NCBI GenBank assembly: GCA_000720995.1
Contig: JOEL01000001.1
Span: 186,001 to 250,000 of the forward strand
Source: Streptomyces celluloflavus
GTDB lineage: Bacteria > Actinomycetota > Actinomycetes > Streptomycetales > Streptomycetaceae
DNA length: 64,000 bases
Direction of reading: 5' to 3'
Made by a program: the position numbers and the translations under genes. A model generated the notes under the pieces. It searched no databases, was not told where the DNA came from, and saw nothing but the letters and a program-made list of their open reading frames with translations. Of this stretch, positions 44,681 to 54,069 are shown one piece after another (position 1 is the stretch's first letter; each line of letters begins with the position of its first letter).

Positions 44681-45088
44681 ATGGCCATCACCCTGGTGAA
44701 CCCCGGCGTATTGCCCGAGATCGACGTTTACCGGCAGGTGTCGATCGCGTCCGGGTCGAAGCTGGTCTTCATCGCCGGACAGGTCGCCTGGGACGCCGAG
44801 GGGGCCGTGATCGGCGAAGGCGACCTCGCCGCGCAGGTCGAGCAGTGCTACCTCAACATCGGCATCGCCCTGGCCGCGGCCGGTGGTTCCTTCGACGACG
44901 TGGCGAAACTGACCGTCTACGTCGTCGACTGGACGCCCGACAAGATGCCTCTGCTCCTGGAGGGGATCTCCCGGGCGGCCGCGAAGCTGGGGGTCACCCC
45001 GGTCCCGCCGGCCACGCTGCTGGGCGTAGCGGCGCTGGACATCCCCGACCACCTGGTAGAGATCGAGGCCACCGCGGTCCTCGACTGA
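44681..45088 (+). CDS. RidA/YjgF-family protein
   Basis: 135 residues. The family pattern is LVFIAGQVAWDAEGAVIGEGDLAAQVEQCYLNIGIALAAAGGSFDDVAKLTVYVVDW, and the C-terminal PPATLLGVAALDIPDHLVEIEATAVLD is typical. RidA members remove reactive enamines or imines; the Arg of the classic active site is not obvious at the usual C-terminal position, so it may be a different subgroup. GAGGAGG lies before the ATG. Expression is probably controlled by the divergent HxlR regulator. Confidence 0.9.
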   Translation: MAITLVNPGVLPEIDVYRQVSIASGSKLVFIAGQVAWDAEGAVIGEGDLAAQVEQCYLNIGIALAAAGGSFDDVAKLTVYVVDWTPDKMPLLLEGISRAAAKLGVTPVPPATLLGVAALDIPDHLVEIEATAVLD

Positions 45089-45200
45089 ACGGATGCGCAT
45101 GGAGCCCGCTGGGTGCCGAAGTGGTCGACCGGCGGGCTCAGTTGCACCGGGGCGGGGTGCGGCCCCGGGATCGCGGGCCCTGGAAAGGGGACTAGGCAGC

Positions 45201-45240
45201 GCCACTCTCGCTGTTATAGCCTCTAACCATCGCGAGTGGC
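45201..45240. promoter_or_regulatory. Inverted repeat upstream of the SRPBCC gene
   Basis: GCCACTCTCGC at the left and GCGAGTGGC at the right flank an AT-richer stretch containing TATAGC. One extra T breaks the symmetry. It lies 45-84 bases before the secreted SRPBCC gene and could be an operator over its promoter. Confidence 0.4.
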
Positions 45241-45284
45241 AGTAATGCGATGGCCGCCCGTCCATGTGCTGAACGAGGAGAACC

Positions 45285-45974
45285 ATGTCCGACGCGCCGA
45301 ACCAGCAAGCCCGCCCCGCCACCTCACGGACCGCCCGCCGTGTGTGTGCCACCCTGCTGGCGATCCCGCTGGCCGCCGCCGGCGTTCTCGGCGCCGCCGC
45401 GGTGCCCAGCCAGGCCGCCGCGCCCGGTCAGGCCGGCAAGGCCGACCACGCCGGCCGCGCGGGTGCTTCACTGACCTGCCGGGGGGAAGGCGTCGATCCC
45501 GCTGCCAAGATCCGATACCGGACCTCGACCGTCATCCACGCGCCGCTGCGCACCATCTGGAATCTTCAGGCCGATGTGGCGAATTGGCCCTCGTGGCAGC
45601 CGCCCGTCACCAGCATGAAGCGCCTGGACCCGGGTCCGCTGCGGAAGGGCTCGGGGTTCCGGTGGACCACCCCGGCGCCCGCCACCGACACGACGCCCGC
45701 CACCACCCTGACCATCACCTCGACCGTCCGGCAGCTCAAGCACGGCAAGTGCATCCGCTGGACCGGGCCCGCGATCGGCGACGGGCTGCGCATAGACAGG
45801 GGTGTCCACGTCTGGAACTTCACCAAGGTCCCGGGCGGTGTCCTCGTGCAGACCGAGGAGACCTGGGTCGGTGACCAGGTCGAAGCGGATGTGCCCACCT
45901 CCGTCAAGTACCTCGGCGGAGGACTTGAGGAGTGGCTGAAGGAGTTGAAAGCCACGGCCGAGGCCCGTTCCTGA
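45285..45974 (+). CDS. Secreted SRPBCC-fold protein
   Basis: 229 residues. The N-terminus (SRTARRVCATLLAIPLAAAGVLGAAAVPSQAAA) is a signal peptide. The mature part is a START/SRPBCC (polyketide cyclase-like) fold: HAPLRTIWNLQADVANWPSWQPPV, LKHGKCIRWTGPA, GGVLVQTEETW and the long C-terminal helix VKYLGGGLEEWLKELKATAEARS. These bind hydrophobic ligands. Export of such a protein is unusual; most are cytoplasmic. No partner gene suggests the ligand. Confidence 0.85.
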   Translation: MSDAPNQQARPATSRTARRVCATLLAIPLAAAGVLGAAAVPSQAAAPGQAGKADHAGRAGASLTCRGEGVDPAAKIRYRTSTVIHAPLRTIWNLQADVANWPSWQPPVTSMKRLDPGPLRKGSGFRWTTPAPATDTTPATTLTITSTVRQLKHGKCIRWTGPAIGDGLRIDRGVHVWNFTKVPGGVLVQTEETWVGDQVEADVPTSVKYLGGGLEEWLKELKATAEARS

Positions 45975-46647
45975 CCACCACTTGGAGAAGGGGACTTGAT
46001 GCTGGGGGGCTCGCGTATGCGACTGTCGCCGGTTCTCGGGCGAAACAGGAGCAGTTGTGATGATGCGTGCTCCCCTTTGGTAGCTGGGTGGCGAGGGCGG
46101 ACCTGTTGCGAGCCCATTACGGCCGGTGCCGCCGAGCCACCTCTCGGCCAGGCGGATCCGCTCCGCTTCGCTTCGCCGAGATGGCTCGGGGGCCCTCGGC
46201 CCGGACAACCGACGGTCGAGTTCCGCGGCGATGTACGGGGCGAAGTGTGCGGGCGTGGCGCCTCCGCCGTCGTGCCGGGCGTCGTAAATGTTCTGTGCCA
46301 TGCGCGGCTTGTCGTCGTTCGCCCGCCTGCGGTGGACGCTTCCCGCCTTCCGCGGACCGGTAAGGGTGCGACTCCGGCACCCGCACCCGTAGCCCGCGTC
46401 CTCCTCGCCGGTCCGCATGCACGGGGCGGTGCGCAACTGCCCGGAGCGCCCCCGGAACTGCTGAGGTGCGGAGCCGGGGTGAGGCCGGTGCGTGCGGGTG
46501 GCCGCGCGGTGCGGAGTCGCGGGGGCCGGTGACGCTTGTCCATGGTTATGGTCCGTTGGCCGCCCCTCCGGCCCACTGGTCAGGCAGCAGCTGTACCAAT
46601 GGCACAGCAATCTCGGCATCTGTTGAGCCAGTGGGCGTCAGGATGGT
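45975..46647. other. 670 bases without a confident gene
   Basis: A minus-strand stretch starting MAQNIYDARHDGGGATPAHF (from 46301) and continuing PYIAAELDRRLSG looks weakly protein-like, but it has no ribosome-binding site and dissolves into low-quality sequence. It may be a decayed gene. The FUSC promoter lies at the right end. Confidence 0.3.
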
Positions 46648-48237
46648 GTGATGGTCCTGTCGATGGCGCTGCGGATTCCGCGGCGCCTTTTTCGTGCCGG
46701 AGGCAGGGAGCGGGAAGTAGTGCTGAAGAGGATGTTCGTGGCTCCGGACCCGGGGCGGCTGCGGCTGCGTGCCGCGTGCCGGGGCGTCGCCGGCATCGGG
46801 TCGGCCGTGATGGTCTCGGGTCTGGCCGGGCATTCGCTCGTCGCGGCCATCGCCGGCGGCCTCGCCGCGCTGCTCGCACTCTTCACGGTCGCCGACGCCA
46901 CGGTCCGCGGCCAGGCGGTGACGACGGCGTTGCTGCCGGTCGTGGGCCTGCCGGTGCTCGTGCTGGCGACGGTCCTGCACGACATCCCGCCGGCGCGCGA
47001 TGCCGCGTTCCTCGCCGTCGTGTGCGCGGGGGTGTACGCGCGCCGCTGGGGAGCGCGCGGCCACGCCCTGGGTGTCTTCGCGTTCATGACCTTCTTCATG
47101 GCGCAGTTCCTGCACGCGGTACCGGCCCGGCTGCCCGAGCTGTCCGCGGCCATCGCCCTCTCCCTGATCGTCTCCTCGGCCGTCCGATTCGGCGCCTGGT
47201 GCTACGAACGGCGCATGCCGCCGCCCGCCGTCCCCGCGCCGCAGGCCGGCCGCGGTCTGGCCCGTACGACCACACGGCAGGCGATGCAGGCGACCGTGGC
47301 CTGCGCCATCGCGCTCGGCGTCGGTCACGCCCTGTCGGCGGACCGCTGGTACTGGGCCGTGGGCACCGTCTGGTGGATCTTCGTGAACACCGCATCGCGT
47401 GGCGAAACCCTGGTCCGCGGCTTCCGCCGGGTCCTCGGCACGGTCGCCGGCATCGCCGCCGGACTGCTCACCGCCGTACCGCTGCACAGCGCGCCGGCCC
47501 CGACCGCCGTCCTCGTCGCAGTCTGTGTCTTCGGGATCTTCTACACGGCCGCGGTCTCGTACACCTGGATGGTCTTCTTCGTCACCGTCATGGCCGGTCT
47601 GCTCTACGGTCTGCTCGGCGCGCTGCACCCCGGACTCCTCGCGCTCCGCCTCGAACAGACCGCCGTCGGTGCGCTCGCCGCCGCGCTCGCCGTCGCCGTC
47701 GTCCTGCCCGTCACCACCCACGCCGCGACCGACGGATGGATCCAGCGCGCCGTGCACTGCGTACGGGACTGCACCGCCACCTCCGCCCGCCGGCTCGCCG
47801 GTGACGCGGGTGCCGACCCGTCCTCGCACGTCGCCGAACTCGAACTCCTCCTGGCCCGGGTCCGGCTCTCGCTGGCGCCCCTGCTGCACCCGCTCAACCC
47901 GCTGCGGCACCGCACGGCACGCGCCCGCCAGGTCCTGGCCTGCCTGGACGACTGTGCCGCGCAGGTCAGGGGACTGGCCGAGGTCGCCGCCGACCCGGCC
48001 GCCTCGCACGACGCCCGGCTGACGGCCGCCTGCCAGCGCGTCGAGGCCGTCGTGGGAACCCTGTTCGCACCCGGCGCGGAACCCGGTGCCGCCCCGTCCG
48101 CCTCCTTGAACGCGGCCCCGCACCACCATCCCGGCGCCGAACGCGCCCTGGCCCACCTCCACGGCCTGGAATCCGCCCTCACCGCCCTCGCCCAGCCCGT
48201 CCGCAGCTCACCGCGCGCCCCGTTCGCGGCGTCCTGA
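46648..48237 (+). CDS. FUSC-family membrane protein
   Basis: 529 residues. Two blocks of hydrophobic helices (about 45-170 and 205-340) with a hydrophilic C-terminal helical half. TRQAMQATVACAIALGVGHALSADRWYWAVGTVWWIFVNTASRGETLVRGFRRVLGTVAGIAAGLL is the FUSC (fusaric-acid-resistance-like) signature. Such proteins are linked to efflux of aromatic acids. The start is GTG 46648 with AGGA six bases upstream. Stand-alone gene; substrate unknown. Confidence 0.88.
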   Translation: MMVLSMALRIPRRLFRAGGREREVVLKRMFVAPDPGRLRLRAACRGVAGIGSAVMVSGLAGHSLVAAIAGGLAALLALFTVADATVRGQAVTTALLPVVGLPVLVLATVLHDIPPARDAAFLAVVCAGVYARRWGARGHALGVFAFMTFFMAQFLHAVPARLPELSAAIALSLIVSSAVRFGAWCYERRMPPPAVPAPQAGRGLARTTTRQAMQATVACAIALGVGHALSADRWYWAVGTVWWIFVNTASRGETLVRGFRRVLGTVAGIAAGLLTAVPLHSAPAPTAVLVAVCVFGIFYTAAVSYTWMVFFVTVMAGLLYGLLGALHPGLLALRLEQTAVGALAAALAVAVVLPVTTHAATDGWIQRAVHCVRDCTATSARRLAGDAGADPSSHVAELELLLARVRLSLAPLLHPLNPLRHRTARARQVLACLDDCAAQVRGLAEVAADPAASHDARLTAACQRVEAVVGTLFAPGAEPGAAPSASLNAAPHHHPGAERALAHLHGLESALTALAQPVRSSPRAPFAAS

Positions 48238-48365
48238 GGCCGGCCCGGGGAGCGCGTACCGGCAGGAATCAGCCACCCCTCGAAGCGGTCCCGGCCCCAA
48301 CTGTTAGCGTCACCCGAGCATTCCGACGGGCAGGCGCTCGACGGGCGACGAAGGGCGGACCAGCG

Positions 48366-49412
48366 GTGACGACGGACAGCGGCCGACGGGCATACATCGG
48401 ATCCTTCACGACGGCAGGCGGTCTCGGCATCACCACCGCGGCCGTCGACCGGGAGACCGGCGCGCTCACCCCGCTGCACTCCACCGATGCCGTCACCAAC
48501 CCGTCCTACCTGGCCCCGAGCCCCGACGGCCGCCACCTCTACGCGGTCAGCGAGGCCGCGGACGGTGCCGCCGCCGCCTTCGCCCTCACCCCTGAGGGGC
48601 CCGCGCTGCTCGCCCCGGCCGTCTCCGTACGCGGCGCCGCCCCCACGCACCTCGCGCTCACCGCCGGCCACCTCGTCACCGCCAACTACAGCTCCGGCAG
48701 CGTCAGCACGTTCCCGATACGGGCCGACGGGACGCTCGGCGACCTCGCCGCCGTGCTCACGCACCGAGGCGGCGGCCCGCGGACGGACCGTCAGGAGGCG
48801 CCGCACGCACACGCCGTGCTGCCGGATCCCGGCGGCCGGTGGCTGCTGAGCGTCGACCTCGGTACGGACTCGGTCCGGGTCTGTGCCCTCGATGCCACCG
48901 GCGGGACGCTGACCGTACACGCCGAGGTACCGCTGCGGCCCGGCAGCGGGCCGCGCCACCTCGCGTTCCACCCGCGCGGCGACCGCGCCTACGTCGTCAA
49001 CGAACTCGACCCGACGGTCACGGTCTGCCGCTGGGACGCCGCCCGCGGCACCCTCACGCCGGTGGGGGAGACCCGGCTGCTCCCCGACACGGTTTCGGTG
49101 GCCGAAACCTTCCCCTCCGAACTGGTCGTCTCCGGGGACGGCCGGTTCATCTGGACCGCCAACAGGGGCCACGACAGCATCTCCGTCCTGGCCCTGGACC
49201 CGGCGGGCGACACCGCGACCCTGGTCACGACCGTGCCCTGCGGCGGCCACTGGCCCCGCGACCTGGCACTCCACCCCACCGGCCGGTACCTCTACGCCGC
49301 CAACGAACGCTCCGGCGACGTCACCTGGTTCACCCTCGACCCGCACACCGGCATCCCCGCCCGCGCGGGCTCCGTCCCGGCGCCGGCCGCCTCCTGCGTG
49401 GTGTTCGCCTGA
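48366..49412 (+). CDS. Lactonase-family beta-propeller protein
   Basis: 348 residues matching the 6-phosphogluconolactonase-type seven-bladed beta-propeller: YIGSFTTAGGLGITTAAVDRETGALT, NPSYLAPSPDGRHLYAVSE, EAPHAHAVLPDPGGRWLLSVDLGTDSVRVC and SGPRHLAFHPRGDRAYVVNEL. No signal peptide is visible, so it is cytoplasmic. It could hydrolyse 6-phosphogluconolactone or another lactone. Stand-alone gene. Confidence 0.9.
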   Translation: MTTDSGRRAYIGSFTTAGGLGITTAAVDRETGALTPLHSTDAVTNPSYLAPSPDGRHLYAVSEAADGAAAAFALTPEGPALLAPAVSVRGAAPTHLALTAGHLVTANYSSGSVSTFPIRADGTLGDLAAVLTHRGGGPRTDRQEAPHAHAVLPDPGGRWLLSVDLGTDSVRVCALDATGGTLTVHAEVPLRPGSGPRHLAFHPRGDRAYVVNELDPTVTVCRWDAARGTLTPVGETRLLPDTVSVAETFPSELVVSGDGRFIWTANRGHDSISVLALDPAGDTATLVTTVPCGGHWPRDLALHPTGRYLYAANERSGDVTWFTLDPHTGIPARAGSVPAPAASCVVFA

Positions 49413-49485
49413 CCGCCGGGCCGGTTCACCTCTCTCCCGGCCCGGTCCACTCCTGACGCTTGCTCACTCCCGTGGAGAGGCGTGC

Positions 49486-49827
49486 TCACTCCTGCGGGAA
49501 CAGCCCGCCGAAATACACCTGGGTCTCGGTGATCCGGCCGTCCCGCACCGTCATCACCTCGACGTTGCGATGCCGGGCACCGGACTTCAGCTCGTACTCG
49601 TACCGGACGAAGACCTCGTCGCCATCGGTGGGGACGGCGTCGAGGACCACCTGGGACCGGAAGCGGCCGGCCGTGGGGAAGCAGCGTTCGAGGAACGTGG
49701 CCTTGTCGATGTGGTCGTCCTGCGGACTCGTGAAGACGAAGTCCTCGGCGAGCAGCCGTTCCATGGCGGCCCGGTCCTGGGCGAGATAGCTCGTGAAGCA
49801 CGCGCGGACGACATCGGTGTTCGACAT
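49486..49827 (-). CDS. NTF2/SnoaL-like small protein
   Basis: 113 residues from the ATG at 49827, preceded by AGGAGG. It has the cone-like NTF2 fold pattern: VVRACFTSYLAQDRAAMERLLAEDFVFTSPQDDHIDKATFLERCFP, then DEVFVRYEYELKSGARHRNVEVMTVRDGRITETQVYFGG. These are ketosteroid-isomerase-like pockets with varied functions. It is convergent with the lactonase gene. Function unknown. Confidence 0.88.
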   Translation of the reverse strand: MSNTDVVRACFTSYLAQDRAAMERLLAEDFVFTSPQDDHIDKATFLERCFPTAGRFRSQVVLDAVPTDGDEVFVRYEYELKSGARHRNVEVMTVRDGRITETQVYFGGLFPQE

Positions 49828-49865
49828 GGATCCTCCTTCTGTGGGCGGCCCCCTCGGTGCGCGAG

Positions 49866-49894
49866 GGGCGCGGGCCGTGAGACGGCCCGCGCCC
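49866..49894. terminator. GC-rich hairpin
   Basis: An 11-bp perfect stem (GGGCGCGGGCC at 49866-49876, complement at 49884-49894) with a 7-base loop lies about 40 bases upstream of the NTF2-like start. It could be a leader structure rather than a terminator. Confidence 0.4.
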
Positions 49895-50183
49895 GAACGT
49901 AGACCACTCCGCCCACCTCGGCCGGCGCGCGATGCGGAAGAGGAACTCTCCGGGCGGGCGGACGCGTCGGTCGACGTGCAAGCCCTACCCAGAAGCCCTG
50001 AACGGGCCGCTCGCGGCCGTACGCGGGTCCGGTACGGAATATCCCGGAGCGGGCTCCCGCAACGGCCCTGTCGGCCGGACGCCCGCGCCGCTGCTGCCGG
50101 TGGATTCCGACTGGCCGGTGCGTTGGCCACCCGGTGGTTTCCGGCCGGTGGGCGCCCGGTCTCCGGACTTGCCCGGAGAACGC

Positions 50184-50222
50184 GAAGGGCCGCCCCGCGC
50201 GGTCTGCGCGAGGCGGCCCTTC
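50184..50222 (-). terminator. Hairpin terminator after the CbiX-like gene
   Basis: GAAGGGCCGCC (50184-50194) and its complement (50212-50222) enclose a second short stem (GCGC/GCGC). It ends about 19 bases before the CbiX-like stop. Confidence 0.65.
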
Positions 50223-50240
50223 GATGGTGTGCGGTGCCGG

Positions 50241-51203
50241 CTAACGGACCGGTGCGGCGAGACCCGACTGCTGCGGCAGCGGGATGCCCAGCGCCGCCGC
50301 GTAGTTGGACAGCACCAGCCGGCCCACGGCGCCGTACGCGCCCAGCGCCTCGGCCGACGCGCAGCCCGCCTCCGCCGCGGCCGCCCCCAGCAGACCGTCG
50401 GCGATCTCCGGGCCGATCAGGTACGGAGCCAGCGCCAGCTGCTGCGAGCCGGAGGTACGCAGCTGCTCCGCCGTACGGGAGATGGCGCCCTCCTCGTCCA
50501 GCGCGGCGGCCAGTACCGGCACGGCCAGCCGCGCGGAGAGCAGCATGCCGGTGATCCCGGCGGCCTGTACGGCCTCCTCGCCGCCCACGGTGGCGAGGAT
50601 GATGCCGTCCGCGGCCGTCGTGACCGTGAACAGCCGCGCCCGGTCGGCGCGCGCGAGGCCCGCCTCGGACAGCCGCACGTGCAGGGCCTCGGCCAGCAGC
50701 GGGTGCGGGCCCAGGACATCGGTCAGTTCGGCGCCGGAGCCGCTGTTCATCATCGCCTGGCGTATCCGCCGCAGCAGACCACTGTCCGGTCCGGCCAGCA
50801 ACGGTACGACCACGGGGGCGGGACCGGGCCGGGCGGGCTGCCCGTCGTGGCCCGCCCGCGCCCGGTACTCGGCGGCGGCGTGCGCCAGCACGGCCTCCAG
50901 CGACGGGAACTCGTTGCTGCCGCCATCGACATAGCCGATCCGGGCATCGAGGCCGGGCAGTTCGGAACGGGCGATGCTGGAGACGTCTTCCGCCAGCTCA
51001 CGGGCGGCGGGGGTGGGGGTGCCGGGCACGGCCAGCACCAGGGCGGGTGCGCCCTCGGGTGCGGCGAGCGGCTCCGGCCTGCGGTGGCGGCCGGACTGCC
51101 GCGCGCGCGGCATACGTACAGGCAGGCCAGAAGCGGCTCCCGGGCTCGGGGATGCGTCGTCGAAATGGGGCGAGCCGGGTGCGGGCCCAGTGGGGGAACT
51201 CAT
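50241..51203 (-). CDS. CbiX/sirohydrochlorin chelatase-like protein, apparently lacking the catalytic His
   Basis: 320 residues in two CbiX-type repeats. The first, ALVLAVPGTPTPAARELAEDVS, aligns with the family's LVLVGHGT motif, but the metal-binding His is replaced by Pro. The second repeat has TDVLGPHPLLAEALHVRLSEAG, the usual layout of the second half. VVPLLAGPDSGLLRRIRQAM is also family-like. An Arg/Pro-rich N-terminal tail of ~50 residues precedes it. It may have lost chelatase activity or bind another ligand. No porphyrin or cobalamin gene is nearby. Confidence 0.8.
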   Translation of the reverse strand: MSSPTGPAPGSPHFDDASPSPGAASGLPVRMPRARQSGRHRRPEPLAAPEGAPALVLAVPGTPTPAARELAEDVSSIARSELPGLDARIGYVDGGSNEFPSLEAVLAHAAAEYRARAGHDGQPARPGPAPVVVPLLAGPDSGLLRRIRQAMMNSGSGAELTDVLGPHPLLAEALHVRLSEAGLARADRARLFTVTTAADGIILATVGGEEAVQAAGITGMLLSARLAVPVLAAALDEEGAISRTAEQLRTSGSQQLALAPYLIGPEIADGLLGAAAAEAGCASAEALGAYGAVGRLVLSNYAAALGIPLPQQSGLAAPVR

Positions 51204-51301
51204 GGCGTCGCATGCTAATGCCTCCGGTCACCCGGGCGCGGAGGGAGGGTTCGGTCGGGCGGTATCCGTCCCGATTTATCCCGCGCGTCATGGTGACACC
51301 G

Positions 51302-52345
51302 TCACTCCGCGGGCCGTGTGATCTGCAACAACTTCGCATCGGCGGGCAGCAGCAGGCGGTCGCGGGCCAGCGCCGCGGCGATGGTCAGCGCCCCGTCCAG
51401 GGGGCTCCCCGCGGCCGGTGTCCGGTGGGCCTCCGGCAGCCGCTCGGCGAGCGCGTCGCGCAGCGGAGCGAGCAGCGGTTCGCCCATCCGGAACAGGCCG
51501 CCGGTGAACGCCACCGTGCCACCGGTCCCCGGCGGACAGACCGCGGCCGCGGCGTCGGCGATATGGCCCGCGGCGGCCCGCAGGATGCCCGCGGCCACCG
51601 CGTCCTCGGCGGCGCAGCGCGCGACCTCCGGGGCGAACGAGGCCAGGACGGCGGGCCGGTCGGTCCGCGGATACAGCGCGCCGGGCAGACCGGCCACCGG
51701 CCCGAACACCGCCTCCGCGCGGGCCAGCAGGGTGTCCGAACCATCCGGCCGCCCGTCGTACGCGCGCATCGCGGCCTCCAGGCCGGCGCGGCCGATCCAG
51801 GCGCCGCCGCCGCAGTCGCCCAGCAGATGGCCCCAGCCGTCGGCGCGGCGCCAGCCGCCCGCCGCGGTCAGGTCCGTGCCCACGGCGACCATCCCGGTGC
51901 CCGCGGCCACCACGGCACCGGGCCGCTGGCCCAGCGCTCCGGCGTAGGCGGTGACGGCGTCCGTCGCGAGCGCGAGGTGCCGCACACCGAACGCGGTGGC
52001 CAGCGCGGCGGGCAGTCTGGCGCGCAGGTCCTGTCCGAGGGTGCCCATCCCGGCGGCGCCCACACAGACCGCCGAGAACCGGTCCGCACCGGTCTCCTGC
52101 TGCAACTCCTCTGCTGCGGGCGTCAGTTGGGACAGCAGATGCTCCGCGTCGATACCGTTGCGCCCGGTGCGGACCGGCTCGTGCGAGGTGTACGTGGCGA
52201 GCGGCCGGGCCTCGGGGGTGTCGGCGCGGGCGACGGCGATCCGCAGCCCCGAGCCGCCCGAGTCGATCCCCAGGACGTAGCGGCCGGGCCGGTCGAGTGG
52301 GTGGTGCCCGCAGTGCGGGCCGTGGTCAGCCAAGGCCGCGGGCAT
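51302..52345 (-). CDS. BadF/BadG-type sugar kinase (N-acetylglucosamine kinase-like)
   Basis: 347 residues of the ASKHA fold: phosphate-1 loop YVLGIDSGGSGLRIAVA, phosphate-2 loop VVAAGTGMVAVGTD, and WGHLLGDCGGGAWIGRAGL, which is typical of GlcNAc kinases. The final part carries TVAFTGGLFRMGEPL. It likely phosphorylates an amino sugar. Its start overlaps the scramblase-like gene's end by about 20 bases, so they may be co-transcribed. A link with the chitinolytic genes at the left of the window is only thematic. Confidence 0.88.
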   Translation of the reverse strand: MPAALADHGPHCGHHPLDRPGRYVLGIDSGGSGLRIAVARADTPEARPLATYTSHEPVRTGRNGIDAEHLLSQLTPAAEELQQETGADRFSAVCVGAAGMGTLGQDLRARLPAALATAFGVRHLALATDAVTAYAGALGQRPGAVVAAGTGMVAVGTDLTAAGGWRRADGWGHLLGDCGGGAWIGRAGLEAAMRAYDGRPDGSDTLLARAEAVFGPVAGLPGALYPRTDRPAVLASFAPEVARCAAEDAVAAGILRAAAGHIADAAAAVCPPGTGGTVAFTGGLFRMGEPLLAPLRDALAERLPEAHRTPAAGSPLDGALTIAAALARDRLLLPADAKLLQITRPAE

Positions 52346-53369
52346 CCTGCTTGAGGGCGGTGTCGACGGTGAGCGCCGTCGCGACGACCAGGCTCAGCAG
52401 CGGGTCGGGGAGCTGACGGTGGATTTGCAGGACGTAGTTGTCCGCGGTGGTGAACATGGTCTGGGCCAGGCCCTCCCACGTCTTCGTGATCCGGGCGACC
52501 TCGGCATCGGTGTGGTCCACGATCGCGAAGTCCCAGGCGCGCCAGTTCTCGGCCTTGATGGCGCCGATCTGCCGGCCCTCGGCCAGCATCGCGAAGTTGA
52601 TCTTCCCGATGGCGTTCTGCTGCACGATCTCACCGACCGGCCGGCCGTCGGGACGCTCCACGATCACCTTGGACTTGAGGATCTTCGAGGGGCGCGTCAG
52701 CACCAGCTGCGGCTGCCCGTACGCGTCCCGGATCTCCAGCTTGTGGGTCATGTACTGGTCCAGGCTGGAGACGACCCGCAGCATCTTCTTGGCCGCGCTC
52801 TGGCCGACCTGCACCACCGTGCCGAGCGTGTTGCCGTGCTGGTCGAAGACGCCGTACTCGTTGGTGACCTCTATCAGCTTGGCCTTCTGGTTCACCACCA
52901 GCACCGGCTCGGTGAACAGGGTGCCGCCGCCCGGTCCGCCCGGTGCCACCCCGGCCTGCTGTACCTGCTGCGGGACGGCCGCCTGGTGCAGGTGCGCGCC
53001 CGGCTGCCCCGGTATCTGCTGCTGCGGGTACGGCTGCGGCCCCGGTTGGCCGGGTGCCTGGTGCTGGGGGTAGCCGTAGCCCTGCTGGTGTCCCTGCCCG
53101 CCGTACGGGGCGCCGCCCTGCTGTGCCTGTTGCGGGGCCTGTGCGGGCTGCTGCTGGGGTGCCTGCTGTGGTGCGTACTGCTGGGGAGCGTGCGGTTGCT
53201 CCGACTGCTGCTGCGCGGTCTGCTGCGGTGCCTGGTTCTGCGCCGGAGCTTGCGCCTGCTGTCCCGGGTGGGTGTGCTCGGTCCACCCGGAGCCGTCCCA
53301 CCAGCGCAGTTGGTGGGGGGTGCCCTGCGGGTCGGCGTACCAACCCGCAGGGATGTTCGCATTCGTCAT
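52326..53369 (-). CDS. Phospholipid scramblase-related protein with DUF2510 and Gln-rich linker
   Basis: 347 residues. It starts with a DUF2510 motif (IPAGWYADPQGTPHQLRWWDGSGWTEH). A Gln/Ala/Pro-rich stretch of about 110 residues follows, then a scramblase/LURP-type domain (LFTEPVLVVNQKAKLIEVTNEYGVFDQHGN ... RDAYGQPQLVLTRPSKILKSKVIVERPDGRPVGEIVQ). In actinobacteria these proteins have unknown function. The C-terminus lacks an obvious membrane helix. Confidence 0.85.
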   Translation of the reverse strand: MTNANIPAGWYADPQGTPHQLRWWDGSGWTEHTHPGQQAQAPAQNQAPQQTAQQQSEQPHAPQQYAPQQAPQQQPAQAPQQAQQGGAPYGGQGHQQGYGYPQHQAPGQPGPQPYPQQQIPGQPGAHLHQAAVPQQVQQAGVAPGGPGGGTLFTEPVLVVNQKAKLIEVTNEYGVFDQHGNTLGTVVQVGQSAAKKMLRVVSSLDQYMTHKLEIRDAYGQPQLVLTRPSKILKSKVIVERPDGRPVGEIVQQNAIGKINFAMLAEGRQIGAIKAENWRAWDFAIVDHTDAEVARITKTWEGLAQTMFTTADNYVLQIHRQLPDPLLSLVVATALTVDTALKQDARGLG

Positions 53370-53391
53370 GCGGGCACACTATCGCCCGGGG

Positions 53392-54069
53392 TCAGGGCAG
53401 CCTCCAGTCCACGGGCTGCGCTCCGCCCCGTGCCAGCAGGTCGTTCACCCGGCTGAAGGGCCGCGAGCCGAAGAAGCCCCGGTCGGCGGACATGGGGGAA
53501 GGATGCGCGGACTCCACGGCCGGCAGGTCGCCCAGCAGTGGCCGCAGATTGCGCGCGTCACGGCCCCACAGCACCGACACCAGCGGGCGGCCACGTGCCA
53601 CCAGCGCGCGGATGGCCTGCTCGGTGACCTCCTCCCAGCCCTTGCCACGGTGCGCGGCGGGCTTGCGCGGCGCCGTAGTCAGCGCCCTGTTCAGCAGCAG
53701 TACGCCCTGCTGCGTCCAAGGAGTGAGGTCGCCGTTGGACGGCCGGGGCAGCCCGAGGTCGGAGTGCATCTCGCGGAAGATGTTCTCCAGACTCCCGGGC
53801 AGCGGACGTACCTCCGGTGCCACGGAGAAGCTCAGGCCGACCGCATGCCCCGGTGTGGGGTACGGGTCCTGCCCGACGATGAGTACCCGCACCTCATCGA
53901 AGGGCTGTTGGAAGGCGCGCAGCACATTGCTGCCGGCCGGGAGGTACGTACGTCCCGCGGCGATCTCCGCCCGCAAGAAGTCGCCCATCGCGGCGATCCG
54001 TCCGGCGACGGGCTCAAGTGCCTTGGCCCAGCCGGGTTCGACGATGTCATGAAGAGGTCGTGCAGCCAC
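53392..54069 (-). CDS. ung: Uracil-DNA glycosylase, family 1
   Basis: 225 residues. Water-activating motif [18 protein letters not shown] and the minor-groove intercalation loop [21 protein letters not shown] are exactly those of family-1 Ung; [10 protein letters not shown] is the uracil-binding strand. It removes uracil from DNA in base-excision repair. Start ATG at 54069. It is just upstream, on the same strand, of the scramblase-like gene. Confidence 0.97.
   Translation of the reverse strand: MAARPLHDIVEPGWAKALEPVAGRIAAMGDFLRAEIAAGRTYLPAGSNVLRAFQQPFDEVRVLIVGQDPYPTPGHAVGLSFSVAPEVRPLPGSLENIFREMHSDLGLPRPSNGDLTPWTQQGVLLLNRALTTAPRKPAAHRGKGWEEVTEQAIRALVARGRPLVSVLWGRDARNLRPLLGDLPAVESAHPSPMSADRGFFGSRPFSRVNDLLARGGAQPVDWRLP

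Noticed and set aside
45975-46647. Weakly protein-like minus-strand sequence beginning MAQNIYD
   Set aside because: No Shine-Dalgarno, no stable domain, and the frame runs antisense into the SRPBCC gene; kept only as an intergenic note.
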